Shown here piece after piece: positions 9,228-18,115 of a stretch of DNA of 64,000 nucleotides. The DNA is from Chitinophaga qingshengii (GTDB taxonomy: Bacteria > Bacteroidota > Bacteroidia > Chitinophagales > Chitinophagaceae), in NCBI RefSeq assembly GCF_014529935.1, contig NZ_JACVFC010000001.1:1364001-1428000 (forward strand). Reading direction: 5' to 3'. The notes under the pieces were generated by a model. That model did no database searches. It was not told where the DNA came from and saw nothing but the letters and a program-made list of their open reading frames with translations. Within the stretch, counting starts at the first letter, position 1. Each line of letters starts with the position of its first letter. Both the position numbers and the translations under genes were made by a program.

Positions 9228-9258
9228 CAAAGTTATGGAAAGTACTTTGTATTTCAAA
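9228..9258 (-). promoter_or_regulatory. Bacteroidota sigma promoter for the 8178-9209 gene
   Basis: On the minus strand TTTG (9258-9255) is followed by exactly 19 bases and then TAACTTTG (9235-9228). This is a full match to the Bacteroidota housekeeping consensus TTTG-N19/20-TAnnTTTG. The expected start site is about 5-10 bases further on, a few bases before the ATG at 9209. Confidence 0.75.
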
Positions 9259-10061
9259 GTGAATTTAAAACAAGATGTTTTCAGGATGACTTTTTCGTTT
9301 TGGGAAGAGTAATGGTAATGCCTTGTATAGATGTATTGTCATAGGAAGACATTGTATGATGGAAGTACTTGATAAGAATTGAATGTTAAGCATGATGATC
9401 ATCCATAACCTGGTTTGGTTCCCGACATGTGAGGGGAATGGGACCATCTTAGCATGCCGGGGGCTAAAGCTATAGCCTGGTGGCTTACCACAAGGAATTT
9501 TGAAAAAAACGGTTACCAGGAAAATTATAAAAAAATCGCACCACCCATTATGAACATATCCGGCACAGTACGCGACCATGCTTTAAAGCTGACAACAGCT
9601 TTCAGGATTTTCACTGAACATATTCAACAAAAGCGGAGATCAGCAACAACAAGACAACCTTTTCTGAATAGAGGGTATGCCATACCCGGCACGTTTAAAA
9701 GGGATGTACAGACCGCTATAAGTCTGATTGTCAGCGGAGCTGTATTTTTTAAACCAACTGTTAATAGATAATTAACACGCATCCCGTAACGAAGAAAAAA
9801 CTATACGCTTAATTTACATAATTCATTAACTTGTCTAAAATAAATAGTATCGACCAAAAGAGAAAAACCAACAACTGTATTTTCCATTAACATTTTGTGC
9901 TTTCATGTTTAAAAAGATGTTTAAGCCAAAATCCCTAGCTAAATCGATATAGCTAGGCAGGATATCATATGTCGGGAATCAACAAATGCCAGCATCAGCA
10001 TACATCAGGCGAATCATTACTTGTCCATCAAAGTTTTTTTTAACGCTCATTTCAATTCACT
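9259..10061. other. Long intergenic region before susC 1
   Basis: About 800 bases between divergent transcription units. Two open frames (9265-9579 on the minus strand and 9454-9771 on the plus strand) have no recognisable domain, signal or RBS and overlap each other, so I do not call them genes. The region contains a weak GGCTA/TAGCC palindrome near 9462-9477, AT-rich DNA from 9760 on, and the perfect inverted repeat at 9934-9957. The last 100 bases are presumably the leader of the susC mRNA. Confidence 0.5.
9934..9957. promoter_or_regulatory. Perfect inverted repeat upstream of susC 1
   Basis: CCTAGCTA and TAGCTAGG flank an 8-base spacer (AATCGATA) about 105 bases before the susC start codon. 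The element could be an operator or a leader hairpin. No sigma or anti-sigma gene is adjacent, so it is a candidate regulatory site for this locus. Confidence 0.45.
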
Positions 10062-13000
10062 ATGAAGTTTTCCTTTCTTAGAAAAACGGGCTTTCTGCTG
10101 GTCTTTCTCTGCATTATTGCTGCAGTGGCCTTTGCACAAAGAACGATTACCGGTAAAGTAACCGGCGCCACTGATGGTCAGGGGCTGCCGGGCGTAACCA
10201 TCACCGTACCCGGCACCAATGCAGGCACCAGCACCGATGCCAACGGCGTATATAAGTTAGCGTTACCCGCCACCGCCCGTACACTCAATTTTTCATTTAT
10301 CGGCTACGAAGCTCAATCTGTTACCATCGGCAGCAAAGAGGTGATCAACATCTCCCTGCAATCTACCAGCAAAGGACTAGGCGAAGTAGTGGTGGTAGGT
10401 TACGGCGTACAAACCCGCCGTGACGTAACCGGCACCATCGCCTCCCTGAAAGGCGCCGACATCAAGAACCTCCCCGTGAGCGATGCCGCCCAGGCCATGC
10501 AGGGCCGCGTGACCGGCGTGGACATCGTTCGCTCCGACGGAAAACCCGGCAGCACCCCCAGTATTCGTATACGCGGTACCGGTACTATCAACAACTCCGA
10601 ACCTCTCGTGATCATCGATGGCGTACCAGCCAGCGGCCTGAGTGATATCAACCCCAATGATATCGCTTCCATGGAAGTACTGAAAGACGCGTCATCTTCC
10701 GCTATCTATGGTACCCGTGCGGCAAACGGCGTGATCATCATCACCAGTAAAAAAGGCAACTTCGGTGAGAAACTGCGTGCATCCGTGAACGTATATAAAG
10801 GCGTATCCAATGCCATCAAGTATATTCCACTGCTGACAGCCCCCGACCTGGCCATGCTGAAAAAAGAGCGTTATACCAACGACGGTAAACAAATAGATCC
10901 GATCTGGAATGACCCGTACTATTCCACTCAACGGACCGACTGGCAACGCGCCCTCTTCGGCTCCGGTCAGATCACCAACGCCGATGTGAGTCTCCGTGGC
11001 GGCAGCAACAGCTCCAACTACCTCTTCAGCGCCGGTTACTACAATGAAAAAGGTATCATCACCAACTCCAGTTTTAAACGTTATACCGTTCGTATCAACT
11101 CCGAACACAAACTGGGTAAACGTTTTAAAATAGGCGAAAACCTGCAGCTGACCTACCGGCAGAATGACGGTTTTGATGCCGGCTCCATCTACTCCTCACA
11201 GACTGGCCTGGTATTCAGCGCGCTGCGTTTCAACCCGGCTATCCCGGTATTCAACCCCGATGGCAGCTACGGCTCCTCTAAAGCCAGCAATGAACTCGGC
11301 GATATCAACAACCCGGTATTTACCGCGCAAACTACCAGCGGCTGGGGCAAAACCTACCGCATGCTGGCCAATGTATATGCAGAACTGGAAATCGCCCAGG
11401 GCCTTACCCTTCGCGGTAACTTCGGTTATGATGGCAGCATCTACAACCAATCCAGCTTCGTACCCAAAGTACTGGACCAGACACGTACCCGCGACCATGC
11501 CGAACTGTGGAACCGCAGCGAATCCAATAGCTCCGAGCTGAGCGAAATATTTCTGACCTACAACAAATACTTTAAACAACACCATGTAACCTTCACCGGC
11601 GGTTATTCCCAACAGATCGCCAAAGGCTATTATTTCAGAGCAGACCGCTGGGGCTTTACAGACGAATCCCCCGACGTAAGGGTGCTGGACAACGGTAACG
11701 ACATCCACGATGCGACCGGCAACTTCAACCCGCAGAATGCCATCGCTTCCGGCTTTGTAAGAGGTTTCTATGGTTTCAAGGATAAATACCTGCTCACCGT
11801 TACCTTCCGTGTGGACGGATCTTCCCGCTTTGCTCCTGACAGACGCTGGGGCTACTTCCCCGCTTTCTCCGCAGGATGGCGCATTTCCGATGAAGCATTT
11901 TTCAAAGACAATGTTAAGTTTGTCAGCAACCTGAAAGTGACCGGCGGCTGGGGCCAGCTGGGTAACCAGAACGTACGCGACTTCCAGTACCTCTCTCCCG
12001 TGACCAAAGACAGACGCTACAACTTCGGTGAAAGTCCGTATGTAGGCGTGTGGAACTCCCGTCTCGCCAACCCAAACATCACCTGGGAAAAAGCCGAGAT
12101 GACCAACATCAGCCTGGAAGCCGGTTTCTTTGAAAACAGGCTGAGCACCGTGATCACCTGGTTCAACAAAAACACCAAAGACATGCTGGTACCCGCCGCA
12201 GCCATGGACCTGCATGGCACTTCTGCTATCCCCGATCAGAACATCGGTCAGCTGAACAACAAGGGTTGGGAAGTGGAAGTGAGCTACCAGGGCGGTAACG
12301 ACAAGTTCCGTTACAACCTCTCTGCCAACGCATCGTTTATCAAAAACACGGTTACCCGTTTGTATGAAGCCGGTAGCTATATCTCTTCCACCAACTACGG
12401 CCGCCAAAACCAGGAGATATCCCGCACTTACGAAGGACAGCCGCTGGCATCTTTCTATGGCTGGAAAACTAATGGCATCTATCAAACACAACAGGAAATC
12501 GACAACGATCCTAATATCGCCAAAGATCCTAACCGGGAGAATATCAAACCGGGCGATGTACGTTTCCTCGATATTAACGGCGACGGTGTTGTCAATGACC
12601 TCGACCGCACCAACCTGGGCGATCCCAATCCCCGTGTAGTATATGGTTTCCAGGCAGGAGCGCAGTACAAAGGATTTGACCTGAGCCTGTCCTTCGCCGG
12701 CGTAGGTGGTGTAAAACTGTACAACGCCGATAAGATGCAGGGCATGGACCCCACCTATCCGTACAACATGTACGCAGAAGCACTCCAGCGCTGGCATGGC
12801 CCAGGTACCAGCAACAGCGTACCACGTATGAGCCTTTCCAGCGACAACAGCAACAACCGTACTTCCGACCGTTTTGTGGAAAAAGGAGATTATCTCTCCC
12901 TGCGTAATATCGCGCTCGGCTATACGATTCCTGCTAAAGTATGGGGCCGTACCGGCATCTCCGATCTGAGGGTATACGTAGCAGCACAGAACCTGTTCTT

Positions 13001-13139
13001 CCTCACTTCCTATTCCGGACTAACACCGCAGCTGGGTTATAACGACGCCACGCAGGATGGTAACAAACAACGTGGTGTAGATGTGGCGGCCTATCCGCAG
13101 GCAAGGACCTTTACTTTTGGCGCTACGCTCAACTTCTAA
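10062..13139 (+). CDS. SusC/RagA family TonB-linked outer membrane protein (locus 1)
   Basis: The 1025-residue protein begins with a signal peptide (MKFSFLRKTGFLLVFLCII...AFA|Q), followed by a carboxypeptidase D-like beta-sandwich (about 28-108: ITGKVT, GLPGVTITVPGT, GVYKL). Then comes the SusC linker GEVVVVGYGVQ and the plug, with the RagA signature DPS-type VLKDASSSAIYGTRAANGV at about 208-226. A 22-strand barrel follows, ending in the aromatic C-terminus FTFGATLNF. SusC proteins import glycan or peptide oligomers through the outer membrane with TonB energy, capped by the SusD lipoprotein encoded 11 bases downstream. It has no STN signalling domain, in agreement with the lack of an adjacent ECF sigma/FecR pair. 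Substrate unknown. Confidence 0.97.
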   Translation: MKFSFLRKTGFLLVFLCIIAAVAFAQRTITGKVTGATDGQGLPGVTITVPGTNAGTSTDANGVYKLALPATARTLNFSFIGYEAQSVTIGSKEVINISLQSTSKGLGEVVVVGYGVQTRRDVTGTIASLKGADIKNLPVSDAAQAMQGRVTGVDIVRSDGKPGSTPSIRIRGTGTINNSEPLVIIDGVPASGLSDINPNDIASMEVLKDASSSAIYGTRAANGVIIITSKKGNFGEKLRASVNVYKGVSNAIKYIPLLTAPDLAMLKKERYTNDGKQIDPIWNDPYYSTQRTDWQRALFGSGQITNADVSLRGGSNSSNYLFSAGYYNEKGIITNSSFKRYTVRINSEHKLGKRFKIGENLQLTYRQNDGFDAGSIYSSQTGLVFSALRFNPAIPVFNPDGSYGSSKASNELGDINNPVFTAQTTSGWGKTYRMLANVYAELEIAQGLTLRGNFGYDGSIYNQSSFVPKVLDQTRTRDHAELWNRSESNSSELSEIFLTYNKYFKQHHVTFTGGYSQQIAKGYYFRADRWGFTDESPDVRVLDNGNDIHDATGNFNPQNAIASGFVRGFYGFKDKYLLTVTFRVDGSSRFAPDRRWGYFPAFSAGWRISDEAFFKDNVKFVSNLKVTGGWGQLGNQNVRDFQYLSPVTKDRRYNFGESPYVGVWNSRLANPNITWEKAEMTNISLEAGFFENRLSTVITWFNKNTKDMLVPAAAMDLHGTSAIPDQNIGQLNNKGWEVEVSYQGGNDKFRYNLSANASFIKNTVTRLYEAGSYISSTNYGRQNQEISRTYEGQPLASFYGWKTNGIYQTQQEIDNDPNIAKDPNRENIKPGDVRFLDINGDGVVNDLDRTNLGDPNPRVVYGFQAGAQYKGFDLSLSFAGVGGVKLYNADKMQGMDPTYPYNMYAEALQRWHGPGTSNSVPRMSLSSDNSNNRTSDRFVEKGDYLSLRNIALGYTIPAKVWGRTGISDLRVYVAAQNLFFLTSYSGLTPQLGYNDATQDGNKQRGVDVAAYPQARTFTFGATLNF

Positions 13140-13150
13140 AACTGACGATC

Positions 13151-14626
13151 ATGCAATCAATGAAACATATACTGTTGGCCGGCTTTACCGCCGCCCTCTT
13201 TTTATCCGGCTGCAAAAGCGTGCTGGACGTGCAGCCACAGGGGAACTTCACCAGTGATAACTACTGGCGTAACCAGGACCAGGCCGTAGACGGTATCACC
13301 GGTATTTACAACATCCTGCTGGAAGAAGATTTTACCGGCTTCAACGAGTTCGTCTTCGATAACTGTTCCGATGACCAGGTACGCGGCGGCGACCATGACT
13401 ACGACGATGCCATCGAAGCCTTCACCTACGATGCCTCCACGCCTACCGTGCGTGCCGGCTGGAGATGGAAATATGAAATGATCAACCGCGCCAACACTGC
13501 GCTGATCAATATTCCGAAGATCAGTAACATCGACGCCGCCATTAAAAAACGTTGCCTCGGAGAAGCCCATTTCCTCCGCGCCTACGCTTACTGGAGGCTG
13601 TTGCTGGTATACGGCGAAGTACCGATCATTACGGAAGATGATGTCATCAAAGTGAACTATAACAAACCTAAAGTGAGCGCTGATGAATTACGTAAACAGA
13701 TAGAGGCCGACCTGTTGCTGGCAGCCGACGAATTGCAGGAAACCAACGGCGATACCGATAAAGGCCGCGCCAGCAAAGGCACTGCATGGGGGCTGCTCTG
13801 TAAGCTATACATGGAATGGGGACAGCTGGACAAAGCGATCGCCGTTGGCAACAAAGTTATCACCAATGCCAATTACGCCCTGGCGCCTAAATACGCTGAT
13901 AATTTCAGTGTAGCCACCGGTAATAATTCCGAAATGTTGTTCGCCGTGCAAACGCTTGACGGGTATGGTTATTCTGACTTCGTGACGTATCATGCCCCCC
14001 GCAAATGGAATGGCTGGAGTTTCTTTTATCCCACCAAAGGGCTGGTAGATGAATTTGAAACAGGCGATCCCCGCAAGGATATTTGCATTATGGCACCCGG
14101 CGATAAAGTGAATGTTGGCACCAGCATAGAAACCGTGACCGCAGACCTTTCCTGGTCAGGTTACCACTACAAAAAGTTCTGTGCCTGGAAACCTTCCGGT
14201 GGTTTGAACTATTCCTTAAAAACACCGTTGATGCGCAGCGCGGATATTTACCTGCTTGTTGCTGAAGCGAAGATCCGGTTGAATGGTCCGGGCGCCGGTG
14301 ATGCAGAGATACAGGCTATCCGTACCCGCGCATCTGCTTTGTTGCCAGCCGTACACAATGCCGGTATGAAAGAGTTGATGCATGAACGCCGTGTAGAGCT
14401 GTGTGGTGAAAACGAAAGGCAACAGGATTTGCTGAGATGGGATAAAGCCAAACTGATCGACATCGTAGCGATCAACAATCAGCCTAAGCTGGCGTATGAT
14501 GGCACTGTGATGAGCAGAGGTGGTTCACCGCGTAAGTTTATGCGGCCTAAACATTACTATTTCCCGATGCCACAGCAGGAAGTAGACAAGAGCAAAGGTA
14601 TACTGGTACAGAATCCTAACTACTAA
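13151..14626 (+). CDS. SusD/RagB family nutrient-binding outer membrane lipoprotein (locus 1)
   Basis: The 491-residue partner of the preceding SusC. A lipoprotein signal ends in LFLSG|C (Cys21). The N-terminal SusD signature follows (LDVQPQGNFTSDNYWRNQDQ), with the TPR-like RAYAYWRLLLVYGEVPII and the C-terminal RAGB pattern MHERRVELCGENERQQDLLRWDK and MRPKHYYFPMPQQEVDKSKG. SusD binds the oligomer at the cell surface and acts as the lid of the SusC barrel. The start at 13151 (MQSMKH) or the ATG at 13160 (MKHILL) are both compatible with the signal peptide. A strong hairpin terminator follows the gene. No enzymes are co-transcribed, so the substrate cannot be inferred. Confidence 0.96.
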   Translation: MQSMKHILLAGFTAALFLSGCKSVLDVQPQGNFTSDNYWRNQDQAVDGITGIYNILLEEDFTGFNEFVFDNCSDDQVRGGDHDYDDAIEAFTYDASTPTVRAGWRWKYEMINRANTALINIPKISNIDAAIKKRCLGEAHFLRAYAYWRLLLVYGEVPIITEDDVIKVNYNKPKVSADELRKQIEADLLLAADELQETNGDTDKGRASKGTAWGLLCKLYMEWGQLDKAIAVGNKVITNANYALAPKYADNFSVATGNNSEMLFAVQTLDGYGYSDFVTYHAPRKWNGWSFFYPTKGLVDEFETGDPRKDICIMAPGDKVNVGTSIETVTADLSWSGYHYKKFCAWKPSGGLNYSLKTPLMRSADIYLLVAEAKIRLNGPGAGDAEIQAIRTRASALLPAVHNAGMKELMHERRVELCGENERQQDLLRWDKAKLIDIVAINNQPKLAYDGTVMSRGGSPRKFMRPKHYYFPMPQQEVDKSKGILVQNPNY

Positions 14627-14645
14627 AGCACTTATTATCCAAAAG

Positions 14646-14686
14646 AAAAACGGTGTTGCAGCAAATGGCCGCAACACCGTTTTTTT
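14646..14686. terminator. Bidirectional intrinsic terminator between susD 1 and galM
   Basis: A 10-bp perfect stem (ACGGTGTTGC / GCAACACCGT) with an 11-base loop is flanked by an A-run on the left and a T7 run on the right, serving convergent genes. Confidence 0.9.
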
Positions 14687-14687
14687 A

Positions 14688-15845
14688 TTATTTGGTGGAG
14701 AATTTATACACCGTTGTTTGTTGATAGGTTTCTCCCGGTTTGAGTATCACATTGGGAAAATCGGCCTGGTTAGGCGAGTTGGGAAAGTGTTGTGCTTCCA
14801 GGCAAAGGCCGGCATGTTGCACGTATTTTTGTCCGCCGCGGGTATTGGACAACGTACCATCCAGGAAATTACCTGAATAAAACTGTACCCCTGGTTCCGT
14901 CGTCATCATTTCCATAAAACGGCCGCTGGCAGGATCATACAGGGTAGCCACCGTTTCCAGGTTACCGGCAGCTTTATCGAGCACGAAGTTATGGTCGTAA
15001 CCACCTTTCACCGCAGCGATATCCTTTCCTACTTTTTTAGGCGCCGTAAAATCCATCATGGTACCTTTCACCGGTTGCAGTTGGCCGGTAGGGATCAGTT
15101 GATCATTTACCGGCGTATAGCGGCTGGCTTTCAGTTGCAGCTCCTGGCCCAGAATAGTGCTGTCTTTTCCACCGGAGAGATTGAAGTAGCTGTGATTGGT
15201 GAGGTTCACCGGTGTTGCTTTATCGGACGTAGCCGTATAGTGAATTTTAAGCGCATTGTCCGGTGTGAGGCTGTATACCACCGTAGCCTTCATATTGCCC
15301 GGGTAGCCTTCTTCACCGTCTTTGCTGGTATATTCCAGTTGCAGGGAACTATCGCCCGCCTGCGCAGCAGACCAGACTACTTTATCGAAGCCTTTCAAAC
15401 CGCCGTGCAACGTATTGCCGTGATCGTTAGCTGCCAGCGTGTATTCCTTACCGTCCAGTTTAAACTTAGCACTAGCAATACGGTTAGCATACCGTCCTAT
15501 CAGGGCGCCGAAGTAAGGCTGACCTTTTTGCTGGTAACCGTTGAGTGAGTCGTAGGATAATACCACATTGGCTTTCTGACCTTGCTTATCCGGTGTGATG
15601 ATATCCGTGATAATACCGCCGTAGTTCAGGATTTTCACTTCCATGCCGGCAGCGTTGCGGAGTGTGTACTGTAACACTTCCTGGCCGTCCGATTGTCCGT
15701 AGCTGTGTGCCGTGGTAGCCGTAACGGCAGTAGTATCCGTGCCTGTTTTGCCCTCTTCTTTCGGAGCGGTATTGCCATTACAGGCGCCCAACAGCGTTGC
15801 GCCTGAGATCATAAGGGTTGAAAGCCCCCTGAGATTGATTTCCAT
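14688..15845 (-). CDS. galM: Aldose 1-epimerase (galactose mutarotase), lipoprotein
   Basis: The 385-residue enzyme interconverts alpha and beta anomers of aldoses. A lipoprotein signal ends at LLGA|C (Cys22), so it acts in the periplasm or on the outer membrane. Conserved catalytic landmarks are visible: the RYANRIASAKF strand, NDHGNTLHGG with the first catalytic His, NLTNHSYFNLSG with the second, and EPGVQFYSGNFLDG with the catalytic Glu. The GNFLDG and GLCLEAQHFPNSPNQ segments are typical of the GalM family. It is convergent with the SusC/SusD pair and stands alone. A secreted mutarotase fits a carbohydrate-scavenging organism. Assignment is strong. Confidence 0.95.
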   Translation of the reverse strand: MEINLRGLSTLMISGATLLGACNGNTAPKEEGKTGTDTTAVTATTAHSYGQSDGQEVLQYTLRNAAGMEVKILNYGGIITDIITPDKQGQKANVVLSYDSLNGYQQKGQPYFGALIGRYANRIASAKFKLDGKEYTLAANDHGNTLHGGLKGFDKVVWSAAQAGDSSLQLEYTSKDGEEGYPGNMKATVVYSLTPDNALKIHYTATSDKATPVNLTNHSYFNLSGGKDSTILGQELQLKASRYTPVNDQLIPTGQLQPVKGTMMDFTAPKKVGKDIAAVKGGYDHNFVLDKAAGNLETVATLYDPASGRFMEMMTTEPGVQFYSGNFLDGTLSNTRGGQKYVQHAGLCLEAQHFPNSPNQADFPNVILKPGETYQQTTVYKFSTK

Positions 15846-15977
15846 AACGTATGATAAGGTTAAGTGAATAGTATCGTTAAATATCGTGATAATTAGGGAA
15901 AAGAAGAAATTTACCGGTATTGTTAATTGTTTATCAACGGGGATGTATTAACAAAAGCGAGGTTAGGGTGAGTGGCT

Positions 15978-16009
15978 TCTGTTTTTCTCCGTTCGAAGTC
16001 TTAATTTTG
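15978..16009 (+). promoter_or_regulatory. Putative promoter of pepE
   Basis: TAATTTTG (16002-16009) matches the -7 box TAnnTTTG, with TCTG 20 bases upstream as a one-mismatch -33 box. It lies 20 bases before the pepE ATG. Confidence 0.5.
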
Positions 16010-16029
16010 GCCGCTGAGAAAACATTCAT

Positions 16030-16737
16030 ATGAAACATATTGTACTGGCCAGTACTTCTACCCTCTATGGAGAAGCTTACCTGGCGTATTTGCAGCCGGT
16101 GATGAAGACATTATTCGCTGGTGTTACAGAAATTATTTTTGTGCCCTTTGCCCGTCCGGGTGGAATTTCGCATGATGAATACACGGCAAAGGCCGCAGCG
16201 GCCTTTGCGCCTTTACAGATACAGGTGAAAGGATTGCATACTTTTAGTGATCCTGTAGCTGCTATCGGAGCGGCGCAAGGTTTCTTTACCGGTGGCGGCA
16301 ATACTTTCCTGCTGGTAAAAGAACTGCTGGAACGCGGATTGATGGCGCCGTTGAAAGCTGCCGTAGAGGCGGGCCGTCCGTATATGGGTTGCAGTGCCGG
16401 CAGTAATATCGGCGGTGTTTCCATGCAAACGACCAATGATATGCCGATTGTGCATCCACCCGGTTTTGAAACCATGGGACTGGTGCCTTTTAACCTGAAT
16501 CCTCATTACCTGGACCCTATCCCTGACCTGCCGCATATGGGCGAAACCCGTGAAACCCGTATCCGGGAGTTTCATACCCAACATGCCACACCGGTAGTAG
16601 GCCTGCGTGAAGGCGGCTGGATCGTTGTAGCCGGCGATAACATTACGCTGGAGGGTACTCCTACCGCGCGTATTTTTGAAGCCGGAAAGGCCCCTTATGA
16701 AGTAGATCCGGGTAGCAGCCTGAATTTTCTCCGTTAA
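16030..16737 (+). CDS. pepE: Dipeptidase E (alpha-aspartyl dipeptidase, peptidase family S51)
   Basis: The 235-residue cytosolic serine peptidase hydrolyses dipeptides with N-terminal aspartate. The nucleophile elbow GCSAGSN contains Ser122. The residues at the positions of the Salmonella PepE active site are also present: Asp137 in TTNDMPIVHPPGFE and His159 in NLNPHYLDP. GFFTGGGNTFLL before the elbow is the other family hallmark. The gene is preceded by a plausible Bacteroidota promoter and followed after 42 bases by a TetR regulator, which may or may not be co-transcribed. No signal peptide. Confidence 0.93.
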   Translation: MKHIVLASTSTLYGEAYLAYLQPVMKTLFAGVTEIIFVPFARPGGISHDEYTAKAAAAFAPLQIQVKGLHTFSDPVAAIGAAQGFFTGGGNTFLLVKELLERGLMAPLKAAVEAGRPYMGCSAGSNIGGVSMQTTNDMPIVHPPGFETMGLVPFNLNPHYLDPIPDLPHMGETRETRIREFHTQHATPVVGLREGGWIVVAGDNITLEGTPTARIFEAGKAPYEVDPGSSLNFLR

Positions 16738-16743
16738 ATAAAT

Positions 16744-16765
16744 AAAACGAACGGTTATTCGCTTT
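16744..16765. promoter_or_regulatory. Candidate TetR operator (inverted repeat)
   Basis: AAAACGAA and TTCGCTTT are 8-bp arms with one mismatch around CGGTTA, 14 bases before the TetR start codon and touching a -7-like box TATCTTTA (16765-16772). TetR repressors usually bind such palindromes in their own promoter. Confidence 0.45.
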
Positions 16766-16779
16766 ATCTTTAGAGCGTT

Positions 16780-17373
16780 ATGCGTGTAAAAGACGAACAA
16801 AAGGCGGTCCTGATACGGGAGAAGGCCATCGAAATGATCGTGCGCGAAGGTTTCGATGGCCTTAGTATGCACAAGCTCGCCAAAGCAGTGGGCATCTCGG
16901 TTTCCACGATATACATCTACTTCAAAAACCGCGAGGAGATGCTGAACCAGCTGTATATCGATGCCATGGCCCTGTTTTCCAGGGAGACGATGCGGGGTTT
17001 CGATCCTGACATGGACTTTGAAGCGGGCCTGTGGCTGCAATGGCAGAACCGTTACCGTTTTATCCGGCAATACCCTTTGTACTACCAGTTTTCAGAGCAA
17101 TTCCGCAACTCGCCGCTGATATACCAGACCGACAACCGCATAGATGATTTCCGGCACTCGATGCGGCAATTTCATGCCAATGCCCTGCGCCGTAAACAGA
17201 TTCCGGACCTGCCTGTAGAAATTTACTGGGCACTGGCTTACGGCCCTTTTTATATTCTCGCAGGTTTTCATCTGCAAAACGCCGCACTGGCCGGCAAACC
17301 GTTCAAACTGCATGAAACATTGCTGAAACAAACTTTTGACCGCGCTATTTTATCTTTAAAACCCATTGTATGA
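16780..17373 (+). CDS. TetR/AcrR family transcriptional regulator
   Basis: The 197-residue protein has the canonical N-terminal helix-turn-helix: EKAIEMIVREGFDGLSMHKL followed by AKAVGISVSTIYIYFKNREEML (residues about 13-54, quoted in two parts). The C-terminal ligand-binding domain is helical and aromatic-rich (WQNRYRFIRQYPLYYQF). TetR proteins are usually repressors released by a small ligand. Its stop overlaps the start of the next small gene (ATGA at 17370), which suggests co-translation with the two paralogous small proteins downstream. The inverted repeat upstream suggests autoregulation. Ligand unknown. Confidence 0.92.
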   Translation: MRVKDEQKAVLIREKAIEMIVREGFDGLSMHKLAKAVGISVSTIYIYFKNREEMLNQLYIDAMALFSRETMRGFDPDMDFEAGLWLQWQNRYRFIRQYPLYYQFSEQFRNSPLIYQTDNRIDDFRHSMRQFHANALRRKQIPDLPVEIYWALAYGPFYILAGFHLQNAALAGKPFKLHETLLKQTFDRAILSLKPIV

Positions 17374-17708
17374 CCACCACATTATACCGTCCTGTAGGCG
17401 AAGCAGAACTGCTGCTGATCGAACAATCCGGCTGGAAACGATTTCCTCCCCGGTTACCCGAGCAACCTATCTTTTATCCCGTGATGAATGAAGCCTATGC
17501 CGTGCAAATTACCACGGAATGGAACGTTCCTGCTTACGGTAAGGGATATGTGACCCGTTTTGAAGTCAATACCGAATTTTTGAAAGCCTACCCGGTGCAG
17601 AATGTAGGCGGCATTATCCACGACGAACTCTGGATACCTGCTGAAGACCTGGAAGCGATGAATGATAACATTGTGGGAGCGATTGAGGTAACACACCGGT
17701 ACGAGTAA
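17370..17708 (+). CDS. Small conserved protein, first of a tandem pair
   Basis: The 112-residue soluble protein begins MTTTLYRPVGEAELLLIEQS, with FPPRLPEQPIFYPVMNE, a YVTRFEVNTEFLKAYPVQN strand and LWIPAEDLEAMNDNIVG. It has no signal peptide or membrane segment. Homologous small proteins have carried the automatic label 'ADP-ribosylation/crystallin J1', but no ADP-ribosyl hydrolase motif is visible, so I would not transfer that function. It overlaps the TetR gene by 4 bases and is followed after 29 bases by a clear paralogue. Confidence 0.8.
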   Translation: MTTTLYRPVGEAELLLIEQSGWKRFPPRLPEQPIFYPVMNEAYAVQITTEWNVPAYGKGYVTRFEVNTEFLKAYPVQNVGGIIHDELWIPAEDLEAMNDNIVGAIEVTHRYE

Positions 17709-17737
17709 GGCTATTCATTATCCAAACAATTCATTGT

Positions 17738-18073
17738 ATGACCACCACTTTATACCGTCTTATAGAAGCAACAGAACTGCAGCTCATCGAACAATCAGGC
17801 TGGAAACGATTTCCTCCCCGGTTGACCAGCGTAATATATTTTCACCCCACGCTGACTGAAGCCTATGCCTTAGAGATCGCTAAGGAATGGTTTACTCCGC
17901 CATATAGCCAGGGATATGTGATCCGTTTTGAAATGAATACCGAATTTCTGAAAGCTTATCCGCCGCGAAAGGCATTCAGTAATCCCAACGAATACTGGAT
18001 ACCAATTGAAGACATGGGAGCCGTGAATGAACAGCTTTCAGGCTTGATAGCGGTAATACACCGGAATGAGTAA
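17738..18073 (+). CDS. Small conserved protein, second of a tandem pair
   Basis: The 111-residue paralogue of the preceding gene. The two share the first residues (MTTTLYR), the block EQSGWKRFPPRL, the GYVxRFExNTEFLKAYP core and the ending xYWIP/LWIP-ED. It differs mainly in the segment after FPPRL and in the linker after KAYP. A recent tandem duplication is the simplest explanation. Function unknown. It is convergent with the helicase gene, with a hairpin in the gap. Confidence 0.8.
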   Translation: MTTTLYRLIEATELQLIEQSGWKRFPPRLTSVIYFHPTLTEAYALEIAKEWFTPPYSQGYVIRFEMNTEFLKAYPPRKAFSNPNEYWIPIEDMGAVNEQLSGLIAVIHRNE

Positions 18074-18087
18074 TATTGAAACAATAA

Positions 18088-18107
18088 GGCCGGAAGTGAT
18101 TCCGGCC
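18088..18107. terminator. Bidirectional hairpin between convergent genes
   Basis: GGCCGGAA-GTGA-TTCCGGCC, a perfect 8-bp stem with a tetraloop in the 42-base gap between convergent stops. The U-tract is weak. Confidence 0.65.
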
Positions 18108-18115
18108 TCTCTTCA

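Noticed and set aside
9454..9771. 105-aa frame in the susC leader region (and 104-aa frame opposite)
   Set aside because: The two overlap each other, have no family features, and lie in low-complexity intergenic DNA.
11196..12797. 533-aa open frame antisense to susC 1
   Set aside because: It lies entirely inside the SusC gene on the other strand, is Val/Phe-rich in the manner of mirrored GC-biased codons, and has no domain.
16213..17070. 285-aa minus-strand frame across pepE and tetR
   Set aside because: It overlaps two well-supported genes on the other strand.
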